Below, in pieces: positions 18,037 through 26,233 of a stretch of DNA of 64,000 nt; position 1 is the first letter of the stretch; every line of letters starts with the position of its first letter. Source of the stretch: Ignavibacteriota bacterium. GTDB lineage: Bacteria > Bacteroidota > Ignavibacteria > Ignavibacteriales > Melioribacteraceae. The notes under the pieces were generated by a model that worked only from the letters and a program-made list of their open reading frames with translations, was not told the origin of the DNA and made no database searches. Both the position numbers and the translations under genes were made by a program. The stretch is from positions 372,001-436,000 of the forward strand of contig JADJOX010000007.1 in NCBI GenBank assembly GCA_016713565.1. The letters are read 5' to 3'.

Positions 18037-18068
18037 TAATATTAACTTCTTTATTTAAATTTTTCAAG
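18037..18068 (-). promoter_or_regulatory. Candidate promoter of the BMC-P-sigma-fumC unit
   Basis: CTTG, 20 bases, TAATATTA on the minus strand, about 35 bases before the GTG of the first BMC-P gene. It can also be read as a sigma-70-like TTGAAA-N17-TAATAT. This is the best of the six matches to the shared motif and sits in a gene-free gap between deoB and BMC-P. Confidence 0.5.
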
Positions 18069-18097
18069 CCTGATAAATTATTCAAAGATTTTTCTTT

Positions 18098-19258
18098 TTA
18101 AATTAAAAAACTTTCTCCCGGAAAATTATTTTTTATCTTATAAAAATCTGCGATTGTTTTAGCCGCATCCGCAAAAGTTTTCCTAATTCCTAAATCTTCA
18201 GATCTTTTATTTTTACCAAAAAACAATAATGGGACATATTCTCTGCTATGATCTGTGCTTACAGTTGTCGGGTCATTTCCATGATCCGCAGTAATAATCA
18301 ATCTATCCGTTTCATCTAATTGATCAATAATTTTAGGCAGGAAATTATCAAAATCAATTAATGCGTTGTGAAAACCAATCGGATCATTTCGATGTCCGTA
18401 ATAAACGTCAAAATCAACTAGGTTAATAAAAATTAAGCTGTTTTTTTCATTTCTTAAAGCTTCAATAATTTTTTCCATTCCTTCTTTATTTGATTTGGAT
18501 TTAACTTGCTTTCTAATTCCACTGTAATTAAAAAGGTCGTTTACTTTTCCTATAGCAACCGTGTTTATATCATTATTATAAAGTAAGTTAAGAATTGTAT
18601 CCGAAGGCGGATTTAATGAAAAGTCTTTTCTATTTGTTGTTCTGGTAAAATTACCAACATTGCCTATAAAAGGTCGAGCAATAATCCTTCCTACAGCATG
18701 TTCATTGATACAGATCTTTTTTCTTGTGGATTCACAAATTTCATATAATCTTTTTATCGGAATTACTTCTTCGTGCGCGGCAATTTGAAACACAGAATCT
18801 GCTGAAGTATATACAATTGGATATCCGGTTTTTAAATGTTCTGCTCCAAATTCATCAATAATTTGTGTTCCTGAAGCCGGTTTATTTGAAAGATAACCTT
18901 TTAAATTATTTTCAGATAAAAACTTTTTCATTACGTCATCCGGAAAACCGTTGGGGTAAGTCGGAAATTCAAAATCAATAATCAAACCGCCAATTTCCCA
19001 ATGTCCGGTTGTTGAATCTTTTCCGGTTGAAACTTCTTTCATTTTGCCGAAAGATGCAATTGGGTTTTTAACCGAAGGGAATTTTGCAATTTCAATTATA
19101 TTCGCCAAACCAAATTTTTGCAGATTGGGTAGGTTTAATCCTTCAACAATTTTCGAAATATTACCAAGTGTATTACTTCCTTTATCACCAAATTTTTCGG
19201 CATCCGGTAATTCGCCAATTCCAACACCATCTAAAATTACCAATAAAAAATTATTCAA
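18098..19258 (-). CDS. deoB: Phosphopentomutase
   Basis: Converts ribose 1-phosphate or deoxyribose 1-phosphate to the 5-phosphate in nucleoside salvage. It is an alkaline-phosphatase-superfamily metalloenzyme: the metal ligand Asp10 is in VILDGVGIGELPDA near the start, TGKDSTTGHWE holds the active-site threonine near residue 80, and TADHGNDPT near 319 gives further metal ligands. Length (386) is typical. The start is TTG at 19258 with GGAAA upstream. It follows the GAF/GGDEF gene by eleven bases, so the two are probably cotranscribed. No other deo genes are near. Confidence 0.95.
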   Translation of the reverse strand: MNNFLLVILDGVGIGELPDAEKFGDKGSNTLGNISKIVEGLNLPNLQKFGLANIIEIAKFPSVKNPIASFGKMKEVSTGKDSTTGHWEIGGLIIDFEFPTYPNGFPDDVMKKFLSENNLKGYLSNKPASGTQIIDEFGAEHLKTGYPIVYTSADSVFQIAAHEEVIPIKRLYEICESTRKKICINEHAVGRIIARPFIGNVGNFTRTTNRKDFSLNPPSDTILNLLYNNDINTVAIGKVNDLFNYSGIRKQVKSKSNKEGMEKIIEALRNEKNSLIFINLVDFDVYYGHRNDPIGFHNALIDFDNFLPKIIDQLDETDRLIITADHGNDPTTVSTDHSREYVPLLFFGKNKRSEDLGIRKTFADAAKTIADFYKIKNNFPGESFLI

Positions 19259-19269
19259 ATTTTTTCCAA

Positions 19270-21147
19270 TCAGTTTATACTTTTGACTGTATTGCCGCCT
19301 TTTTGAATTGCTTTATTTAACGCTAATTCAGCATTTTTCAAAACTTCTTCAACTTCCGTTTTCTTATGCGCGGAAGCAACTCCTATTGAAACCGTAAATG
19401 TTGTTTGTTTTGAAACAACAGAAATTGGTTTACGGGCAATTTTAATTCGTAATTTTTCCGCCCAAAGAAAAACATCTTTTGTTGATGCATTAAAGAAAAA
19501 TACGCCGAATAATTTTTCATTTAATCTTCCAATAATGTTTAGCGGACTAATTTCAGATCTAATAGCTTCATTTATTGATGTTAACACTTTAGGAAAAGGA
19601 TCAGTTTCAAACAATGAGCGTTCTTCTAAAAATTCATCGATTTGAATTAATGCCAATGCGCTTGGAGCATCAAATTCTCTTGCTTTAATTAAGTCCGATT
19701 CAATATTTTTTACAAATGCATCGTAAGTAAAGGCTCTTGTCTCAACATCAACGCTTAATAATTTTTTCAAAATTGTATGTGTGGAATATGTATATACGAA
19801 AAATGAAAAGATTTTAACGGCATTTCTTAAAAACTTAATATCTGAATTTGTATATATTTTTTTCTTCAAACTTTCAAAACATAATACGCCAAAATTCTGA
19901 CTGTCATAAACTAAAGGTAGGGCGAGGAATGAGCCTCCTAAGCCGACATCTTCATTTTTAATAAATCTAGTAAATTGATTTGCCGCTGTATCCTCAATGT
20001 TGACGGGCATTCCGCTCAATATTGCTTTACCTATAATTGTTCCTTCAAGTTCTATTTCCAAATTTTCGCCAATATATTTTAATGACGTTTTGTTATCAAC
20101 TTTTGTAACAATAAATTTTTGTTTAGTTGGTTCAAAATAGACAAAACTGAAAGCATCATAGTGTATTAGATTTTTTATTGTCGAGTCAATTGTTTCTATT
20201 ATATCTTTTTCATTATCAAATTTCCTTTCGGATTTGAGAATGTTCAATAACGTTTCCAATCTTTGTTCTGCCGTTGTTCCAGAGAATTTTTCATCAAACA
20301 AAGAAATGATAATTGCAATAATTCTTACAAAGCGACCTAATGAATAAACCGTTTCAATTCCAAATGCGTCCGGTGCTTTTGAATCAACAACTAAAACTCC
20401 AGCAAGTGATTTTGCGTAGAAAAGCGGGACACCTACTAAACTTTTTATTCCCTGTGGATTATCATAATATCTAATAACGTCCATTTCTGCATTTGGAGAA
20501 ATTTCTGTTAAGTGAACGGGTTCTTCATTGTTAACAATTTTACTTATGATGTCATCTTCAAGCGGAAAATTCTTTTTTGTTATTGAATCGGCAGAATTGC
20601 TGAAGAATTTTTGTAAAGTTAAATCCTGCCTAGTTTCATTATACCAAAAGAAAATAACGGTATTTGCTAAATATGCATCCTTAATTACATTTAAAATTTT
20701 CTCTAATACAAATAAAAATTGTTCATCGCTGTTAATATCGGTTGGCAGTTCTTCTTTTATTATTTTACCGAATTGTTCTTTAACTTCTTCAGGATCAATA
20801 GCATTCTTCAATCCGGTATTTAAAACTTGTTTGTAATTTTCTTCTGTAATTACAGAGCCGGTTGTTTTTTTCGAAATGATTTTAACATCGTCGTTGTAAT
20901 CAGATTCGTATGAACTATCAGAATATTTTTCGTTTTCTTCCTCGCTGTTCGAATAATTGTCATCCTCTGCAAGAATGTCTCTTATTCTTACTGAATCTCT
21001 TAAAAAAATGATAAATGCGACATATACAACAAGAATTCCCGCAGATATAGATTTAATTATTATATCTTCGGATAATAGCGGAATTATTGCCAGAAGCGGA
21101 ATAATTGAAAATATTAAAATTCTTTTTTTATTTCTTGAACTAAACAT
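19270..21147 (-). CDS. Membrane-anchored GAF-GAF-degenerate GGDEF protein
   Basis: A 625-residue protein with two transmembrane helices at 9-26 and 30-49, an acidic low-complexity linker at 58-90, two GAF-like sensor domains at about 140-290 and 305-450, and a GGDEF-type fold at about 455-625. In the GGDEF position the sequence is GRLNEKLFGVFF (540-551), so the catalytic GGDEF signature is lost and cyclic-di-GMP synthesis is not expected; the remainder of the fold (TFTVSIGVAS, AELALNKAIQKGGN) is clear. It could bind a nucleotide or act as a scaffold. Cotranscription with deoB is likely; its ligand is unknown. Confidence 0.85.
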   Translation of the reverse strand: MFSSRNKKRILIFSIIPLLAIIPLLSEDIIIKSISAGILVVYVAFIIFLRDSVRIRDILAEDDNYSNSEEENEKYSDSSYESDYNDDVKIISKKTTGSVITEENYKQVLNTGLKNAIDPEEVKEQFGKIIKEELPTDINSDEQFLFVLEKILNVIKDAYLANTVIFFWYNETRQDLTLQKFFSNSADSITKKNFPLEDDIISKIVNNEEPVHLTEISPNAEMDVIRYYDNPQGIKSLVGVPLFYAKSLAGVLVVDSKAPDAFGIETVYSLGRFVRIIAIIISLFDEKFSGTTAEQRLETLLNILKSERKFDNEKDIIETIDSTIKNLIHYDAFSFVYFEPTKQKFIVTKVDNKTSLKYIGENLEIELEGTIIGKAILSGMPVNIEDTAANQFTRFIKNEDVGLGGSFLALPLVYDSQNFGVLCFESLKKKIYTNSDIKFLRNAVKIFSFFVYTYSTHTILKKLLSVDVETRAFTYDAFVKNIESDLIKAREFDAPSALALIQIDEFLEERSLFETDPFPKVLTSINEAIRSEISPLNIIGRLNEKLFGVFFFNASTKDVFLWAEKLRIKIARKPISVVSKQTTFTVSIGVASAHKKTEVEEVLKNAELALNKAIQKGGNTVKSIN

Positions 21148-21225
21148 TGTTTACATTTACTCACAAGACGGAAAAACAAAATTTTATTTATCCAATAATA
21201 ATAATAAAAGTTTTTATAAATAGCA

Positions 21226-21807
21226 TTACAGGAATAATTTAGACAGCCTTATTTCAACTTCTTTCTTACCTATATTTTTTAGAGCCGAATAAAAAAAGAG
21301 ATTATCTCCTAAACTCAACTCTGGGAATGCCGCAACCACATTTTTAACTGCTTTAGATTTTTCCGATTGATTTAATTTATCAACTTTTGACAAAATGACA
21401 ATATTCGGTATTTCTCTTTCAAGAAGCAATGAATTTAATAAAATATCAAGTTCGGTTGGTTTATGTCTGCTGTCAATCAAATGCAAAGCAAGAGAAATAT
21501 TCCTGCTATTATTTAAAAACTCATTTATTAATTTCTGCCATTTATTTTTTTCGGCAATTGAAATTTTTGCATAACCATAACCCGGCAGATCTACCATATA
21601 AAATTTATTTTCCACAAAATAGTAATTTATTGATCTGGTCTTTCCCGGAGTTGAACTGGTTTTGGCAATATTCTTTTGCTTAGCCAAAGAATTAATGAAC
21701 GAAGATTTTCCAACATTAGAACGCCCGCATAAAACTATTTCGGGGATACTATCTTTTGGAAGATGTTTAATTTCAAAAATTGAATAAGTAAATTTTATAT
21801 CAAGCAT
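21226..21807 (-). CDS. engB: Ribosome-biogenesis GTPase EngB (YsxC/YihA)
   Basis: A 193-residue TRAFAC GTPase needed for late 50S subunit assembly. G1 is GRSNVGKSS at 28-36, G3 DLPGYGYAK at 73-81 and G4 SKVDK near 140. The start ATG at 21807 lies directly at the end of the T run of the rplQ terminator, with no ribosome binding site, so expression depends on read-through or a very short leader. Its position right behind the ribosomal protein block fits its role in ribosome assembly. Confidence 0.94.
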   Translation of the reverse strand: MLDIKFTYSIFEIKHLPKDSIPEIVLCGRSNVGKSSFINSLAKQKNIAKTSSTPGKTRSINYYFVENKFYMVDLPGYGYAKISIAEKNKWQKLINEFLNNSRNISLALHLIDSRHKPTELDILLNSLLLEREIPNIVILSKVDKLNQSEKSKAVKNVVAAFPELSLGDNLFFYSALKNIGKKEVEIRLSKLFL

Positions 21808-21837
21808 AAATAAAAAGAGCAGCCAGAAGCTGCTCTC
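21806..21837 (-). terminator. Terminator of the alpha operon after rplQ
   Basis: Eight-base-pair GC-rich stem (AGAGCAGC/GCTGCTCT), five-base loop, then TTTTTATTTATG on the minus strand. It closes the 31-kb ribosomal block 22 bases after the rplQ stop. The T run ends in the ATG of engB. Confidence 0.9.
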
Positions 21838-21858
21838 AAAATTAAAATTTTTTATAAG

Positions 21859-22617
21859 TTAACTTTTAGCTTTTCCGCCAATTAATTCATCCTGCAGTTT
21901 TTTTAGTTCATCCCATTTACCATCTGCGGCTAATTTGGATTGTACAGGCCATGTTTCAGGATCATGAGATTTGAATTTACTTCCTGCATCATAAAGAATT
22001 TCTCTTAATTTAACAACTTCGGTATCTGCCAATTGCGCAAAAGTTGTTATTCCAGCATTAACTAACAATTCGGAGATTTTAGGACCGATTCCTTCTACCT
22101 TTGTTAAATCGTCTGAATTTTTACTATCAGCGGTATTTTCTTCAACTACTTCTGCGTCAACTTCTTCAACATGTGCAGGAGCAGCTTTAGCTTCTACTTT
22201 AGCTTTTTGTTTAGGCTCTGATTTTTTCTTTGGTGATTTAGCTTTAGCGGTATTAATATCGTTATAATCAACTAATTCAATAATCGCCATTTCCGATGCA
22301 TCGCCCAATCTATTGCCTAATTTAACAATTCTGGTATAACCGCCGGGCCTGTCAGCAACCTTTTTAGCAACTTCAACAAACAATTCTTTAATTATTTCTT
22401 TATCATTAATATGCCTGGCAACTAATCTTCTTGAATGAACGGTATCATCTTTTGCTTTGGTAATTAATGGTTCAACAAATAATCTTGCTTGTTTAGCTTT
22501 AGCAAGTGTTGTAGTAATTTTCTTATGTTTAATCAAAGCAGATGCTAATGAACGCAAAGTTGCGGTTCTGTGAGAAGCAGTTCTACCAAGTTTATTTCCT
22601 TTAACTTTATGTCTCAT
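21859..22617 (-). CDS. rplQ: Ribosomal protein L17 with C-terminal helix-hairpin-helix extension
   Basis: Residues 1-118 are an ordinary L17 (opening MRHKVKGNKLGRTASHR, ending EMAIIELVDY). After a Lys/Ala/Glu-rich linker (122-166) comes a domain with LTKVEGIGPKISELLVNAGI at 171-190, a helix-hairpin-helix, and then WPVQSKLAADGKWDELKKL at 223-241. The same extension is known at the end of L17 or L21 in some Bacteroidota. It doubles the protein to 252 residues and may bind rRNA or DNA, which is inferred. Last gene of the alpha operon, after rpoA. Confidence 0.94.
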   Translation of the reverse strand: MRHKVKGNKLGRTASHRTATLRSLASALIKHKKITTTLAKAKQARLFVEPLITKAKDDTVHSRRLVARHINDKEIIKELFVEVAKKVADRPGGYTRIVKLGNRLGDASEMAIIELVDYNDINTAKAKSPKKKSEPKQKAKVEAKAAPAHVEEVDAEVVEENTADSKNSDDLTKVEGIGPKISELLVNAGITTFAQLADTEVVKLREILYDAGSKFKSHDPETWPVQSKLAADGKWDELKKLQDELIGGKAKS

Positions 22618-22637
22618 CTATCAACCTTTTACAGAAA

Positions 22638-23633
22638 TTAATTATTATCAGATTTATCGTTAATATATTTGTCTACATCCATTCCAAATTCTAAATTATA
22701 CTGTTCGACAATTTCCATCAACTCTGCAAGTGATTTTCTTCCAAAGTTTCTGAATTTCAACATTTCACTTTCATCTTTACGAACCAGATCGCCCATTGTT
22801 TTAATATTTGCTGCTTTCAAACAATTATGAGATCTTACGCTCAATTCCAAGTCATCTACATTTGTTGTAAGAATTTTTCTAATTCTTTCAAATTCAAGAT
22901 CTTTTTCGTTATCAACTTTGTCTTCTTCTTGTTCAACGTCAAAATTGATAAACATATTTATATGATCTCTAAGAATTACACCGGCACCTGACATTGCTTC
23001 TTCTGGAGTGATAGAGCCGTCTGTCAGTACTTCTAATGTTAATTTTTCGTATTCATTGCTTTCACCGATTCTAACATTTTCAATGTCATATTTAACATTT
23101 TCAATTGGCGAAAAAATTGAGTCAATTGGAATAATACCTATTGTTTGATCGGGAATAACTTGTTTGGATGCCGGAACATATCCTTTGCCATATCCAAATC
23201 TTACTTCCATAATTAATTTTGCACCATCGCTCAATGTAGCAATATGTTCATCCGGATTTAAGATTTCAATATCTGGACAGCTTTTTAATAAATCTCCGGC
23301 TTTAAATTCGCATGGACCGGTTAATGTTATATCAAGCTTGTTTGTCTGTTTATTAATAACGGTTATTCTTACTTTTTTTAAGTTCAATATAATTTCAGCA
23401 ACATCTTCAACAACACCCGGAACAGTCGTAAATTCGTGCAATACTCCATCAATCTTAATTGCTGTAATTGCTGCACCTGTTAAAGAAGAGAGTAAAACTC
23501 TTCTAAACGCGGTTCCCAATGTAACTCCAAAACCTCGTTCTAAAGGCTGTATAGTAAATTTGCCGTATTTCTGAGATGATGAAGTTTCATCTAAAATAAC
23601 ACCATCAGGCATTTTAATAAAGGGATAACTCAT
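22638..23633 (-). CDS. rpoA: DNA-directed RNA polymerase subunit alpha
   Basis: 331 residues. The N-terminal dimerisation domain (PLERGFGVTLGTAFRRVLLSS near 32-52) assembles beta and beta-prime; the C-terminal domain (about 250-320, LSVRSHNCLKAANIKTMGDLV) binds UP elements and activators. Placed between rpsD and rplQ as in the standard alpha operon. Full length, no anomalies. Confidence 0.97.
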   Translation of the reverse strand: MSYPFIKMPDGVILDETSSSQKYGKFTIQPLERGFGVTLGTAFRRVLLSSLTGAAITAIKIDGVLHEFTTVPGVVEDVAEIILNLKKVRITVINKQTNKLDITLTGPCEFKAGDLLKSCPDIEILNPDEHIATLSDGAKLIMEVRFGYGKGYVPASKQVIPDQTIGIIPIDSIFSPIENVKYDIENVRIGESNEYEKLTLEVLTDGSITPEEAMSGAGVILRDHINMFINFDVEQEEDKVDNEKDLEFERIRKILTTNVDDLELSVRSHNCLKAANIKTMGDLVRKDESEMLKFRNFGRKSLAELMEIVEQYNLEFGMDVDKYINDKSDNN

Positions 23634-23670
23634 TTAATATCCTCTAATTTGAATTTCAATTTAATTACAA

Positions 23671-24282
23671 TTATTTTGAGTATAACTCAACAATCAATTG
23701 TTCGTTTACATTTATTGGAATTTCACTTCTTTCAGGTAAGTTTAATAATTTGCCGGAAAGATTTGCTTTTTCAACTTCAACCCATTCATATGGATTAGAT
23801 TTTCTTATCCTTAAAGCATTGTGAAAAACATCCATTTTTTTACTTTGGTCTTTAACACTTATTACATCGCCCACTTTTAACGTATATGATGGAATATTAA
23901 CAAGTTTACCATTTACATTAAAATGTCTGTGTAAAACCAATTGACGAGCTTGAGCTCTTGAATTTGCAAATCCTAATCTAAATACCGTATTATCAAGTCT
24001 TCTTTCTAATAATTGCAATAAATTTTCACCAGTAATACCACGCATTCTTTCAGCTTTTTTGAAAAGATTTCTAAATTGTCTTTCAAAAAGTCCGTACATG
24101 ATTTTCAATTTTTGTTTTTCTTTAAGCTGTAAACCGTAATCAGAAACTCTCTTTCTACCGGCACCATGTTGACCGGGGCCATATGGTTTATTGCTTAAAA
24201 CTTTATCAAATTTAGGGTTACCGAAAATATTCTCGCCAAACTTTCTTACCAATTTAGCTTTTGGACCAGTATATCTTGCCAT
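23671..24282 (-). CDS. rpsD: Ribosomal protein S4
   Basis: 203 residues; nucleates 30S assembly by binding 16S rRNA. The S4 RNA-binding domain is at about 92-155 (LERRLDNTVFRLGFANSRAQARQLVLH). The N-terminal region (GPKAKLVRKFGENIFGNPKFDKVL) lacks the zinc-binding cysteines, so it is the zinc-free form. In E. coli S4 is the translational repressor of the alpha operon; whether that holds here is unknown. Confidence 0.97.
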   Translation of the reverse strand: MARYTGPKAKLVRKFGENIFGNPKFDKVLSNKPYGPGQHGAGRKRVSDYGLQLKEKQKLKIMYGLFERQFRNLFKKAERMRGITGENLLQLLERRLDNTVFRLGFANSRAQARQLVLHRHFNVNGKLVNIPSYTLKVGDVISVKDQSKKMDVFHNALRIRKSNPYEWVEVEKANLSGKLLNLPERSEIPINVNEQLIVELYSK

Positions 24283-24301
24283 CTATATTGTTTCCTTTTA
24301 A

Positions 24302-24688
24302 TTAAACTCTTCTACGTTTTGGTGGTCTACATCCATTATGAGGAATTGGTGTTATATCTTTAATTGACATAATATGCAATCCAGCTGTATTAAGTGCTCT
24401 TATTGCAGCGTCTCTACCAGAACCAGGACCTTTAATAAATACATCAACTCTCTTCAATCCAAGATCATAAGCTTCTTTGGCAGCAACTTCGGATGTAACT
24501 TGTGCGGCAAAAGGAGTATTTTTTCTTGATCCTTTAAATCCATTTTTACCGGCAGATGACCAAGAAATTGTATTTCCGTATACATCTGTAATTGTTACAA
24601 TAACATTGTTAAAAGATGCTTTAATATGCGCTACACCAACCGCATCAACATGAATTTTTTTCTTTGATTTCCTTGTAACTTTAGCCAA
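24302..24688 (-). CDS. rpsK: Ribosomal protein S11
   Basis: 128 residues; platform protein of the 30S subunit near the Shine-Dalgarno helix. Typical motifs are HIKASFNNVIVTITDVYGN and GPGSGRDAAIRAL, ending NGCRPPKRRRV. The start is TTG with GGAG eight bases upstream. Lies between rpsM and rpsD. Confidence 0.97.
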   Translation of the reverse strand: MAKVTRKSKKKIHVDAVGVAHIKASFNNVIVTITDVYGNTISWSSAGKNGFKGSRKNTPFAAQVTSEVAAKEAYDLGLKRVDVFIKGPGSGRDAAIRALNTAGLHIMSIKDITPIPHNGCRPPKRRRV

Positions 24689-24715
24689 GTCTTAAACTCC
24701 TTAAAAATAAATTAT

Positions 24716-25096
24716 TTACTTAAGAGCCGGTTTTTTCTTGCCAGCAACTGTACGCTTTTTACCTTTTCTGGTTCTTGCGTTTGTTTTTGTTCGCTGACCT
24801 CTAACTGGTAAACCTCTTCTGTGTCTTATTCCTCTGTAACTACCAATATCCATCAATCTTTTAATGTTTTGTTGAACCTCGCTTCGTAAAGCGCCTTCTA
24901 CTTTAAGTTCAGCTGTCATTATAGATCTTATTTTTGCGACTTCTTCTTCTGTTAAGTCAGCAATTCTTTTGTGTGGATCAACTTTTGCTTTTTCCAAAAT
25001 TGATAAGGAAGTATGTCTTCCAATACCATAGATGTAAGTTAATCCTATAAAAGTTTTTTTCTGTTTTGGTAAATCAATTCCTGCGATACGAGCCAA
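24716..25096 (-). CDS. rpsM: Ribosomal protein S13
   Basis: 126 residues; 30S head protein that contacts tRNA and the 50S subunit. Opening ARIAGIDLPKQK and the RGIRHRRGLPVRGQRTKTNARTRKG C-terminal segment are diagnostic. The start is TTG with AGGAG eleven bases upstream. Preceded by rpmJ, the usual order. Confidence 0.97.
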   Translation of the reverse strand: MARIAGIDLPKQKKTFIGLTYIYGIGRHTSLSILEKAKVDPHKRIADLTEEEVAKIRSIMTAELKVEGALRSEVQQNIKRLMDIGSYRGIRHRRGLPVRGQRTKTNARTRKGKKRTVAGKKKPALK

Positions 25097-25120
25097 ACTA
25101 TTTATCTCCTAAAATTTGGT

Positions 25121-25234
25121 TTAACCTTGTCTTTGTTTATGTTTTGGATTCTTGCAAATTACTCTTACAGATCCATTTCTTTTAATAATTTTACAATTAT
25201 CGCACATTTTCTTTACAGATGCTCGAACTTTCAT
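25121..25234 (-). CDS. rpmJ: Ribosomal protein L36
   Basis: A 37-residue protein read directly from the minus strand: start ATG at 25234, stop TAA at 25121. It has the L36 zinc ribbon with Cys11, Cys14, Cys27 and His32 and the ending NPKHKQRQG. This is the zinc-binding form. It sits between infA and rpsM as in most bacteria. Confidence 0.96.
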   Translation of the reverse strand: MKVRASVKKMCDNCKIIKRNGSVRVICKNPKHKQRQG

Positions 25235-25244
25235 TATAGCTCCG

Positions 25245-25463
25245 TTATTTATACCTGTATGTTATTCTACCCTTGTTCAAATCATAAGGTGATAATTCAA
25301 TTGCTACTTTATCACCAACTAAAATTTTAATAAAATGCATTCTCATTTTGCCGGAAATATGTGCTAAAATTTCATGACCATTTTCAAGCTTAACCTTAAA
25401 ATGAGCATTAGGCAATGTTTCTGTAATAATTCCGTCTACTTTAATTGAATCTTGTTTTGCCAT
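25245..25463 (-). CDS. infA: Translation initiation factor IF-1
   Basis: 72-residue OB-fold protein that occupies the ribosomal A site during initiation. Core motif HISGKMRMHFIKILVGDKV. The ATG at 25463 shares its A with the TAA stop of map (TAATG), so the two genes are translationally coupled; an in-frame GTG two codons earlier is less likely. Confidence 0.97.
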   Translation of the reverse strand: MAKQDSIKVDGIITETLPNAHFKVKLENGHEILAHISGKMRMHFIKILVGDKVAIELSPYDLNKGRITYRYK

Positions 25464-26224
25464 TAACACACTGATAATATTTCTGGAAATCCGTTTGTTA
25501 TTGCTATTGTATGTTCAAAATGAGCCGATGCTTTTCCGTTTTTTGTAACTACGGTCCATCCATCCGGTTTTACTCTAACTTCATAAGTTCCAATATTAAT
25601 CATTGGTTCTATTGCCAGAGTCATTCCATTCTTTATTTTTGCACCGCTATTTAACTTTCCGAAATTTGGTATTTGGGGATCTTCATGTAAATATTTCCCA
25701 ACACCATGTCCGCATAAATCTCTAACAATAAAAAAACCGTTTCCTTCAACATAATCTTGAATTGCAAAAGAAATATCGCCAATTCTATTATTTTCTTTTG
25801 CCTGCTCAATCCCTATATATAAGGATTTTTCAGATACATCTAGCAGTGATTTTATTTCATACGATATTTTGCCAACAGCAACTGTTAAAGCTGCGTCTCC
25901 AAAATATCCGTTCTTTTTAACACCAACATCAATTGATAAAATATCACCATCGGATAATGTTTTATTGCTCGGAATACCGTGCACTACTTCATCATTAATT
26001 GAAGAACAAATTGTTCCCGGAAAATCTATTGATCCGGCTTGTGAATACCCTTTAAATGCCGGTATTGCATTGTTGCTTAATATATAATCTTCAGCAATTT
26101 TATCTAACTCTAAAGTTGTTTTACCAACTTTCGCATAACTTTTTACTAACTGCAAAGTTTCAGCAACTAACTTTGAACTTTCCCTAATAAAATCGATTTC
26201 TTTTTTGCTTTTAATTAAAATCAC
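25463..26224 (-). CDS. map: Methionine aminopeptidase, type I
   Basis: 253 residues; removes the initiator methionine from nascent proteins. Metal ligands of the pita-bread fold are visible in SIDVGVKKNGYFGDAA (two Asp), the GHGVGKYLHEDP loop (His) and IEPMINIG (Glu), with HFEHTIAI near the end. It lies between secY and infA; adk, often found here, is absent. The stop overlaps the infA start. Confidence 0.96.
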   Translation of the reverse strand: MILIKSKKEIDFIRESSKLVAETLQLVKSYAKVGKTTLELDKIAEDYILSNNAIPAFKGYSQAGSIDFPGTICSSINDEVVHGIPSNKTLSDGDILSIDVGVKKNGYFGDAALTVAVGKISYEIKSLLDVSEKSLYIGIEQAKENNRIGDISFAIQDYVEGNGFFIVRDLCGHGVGKYLHEDPQIPNFGKLNSGAKIKNGMTLAIEPMINIGTYEVRVKPDGWTVVTKNGKASAHFEHTIAITNGFPEILSVC

Positions 26225-26233
26225 TAATTAAAA

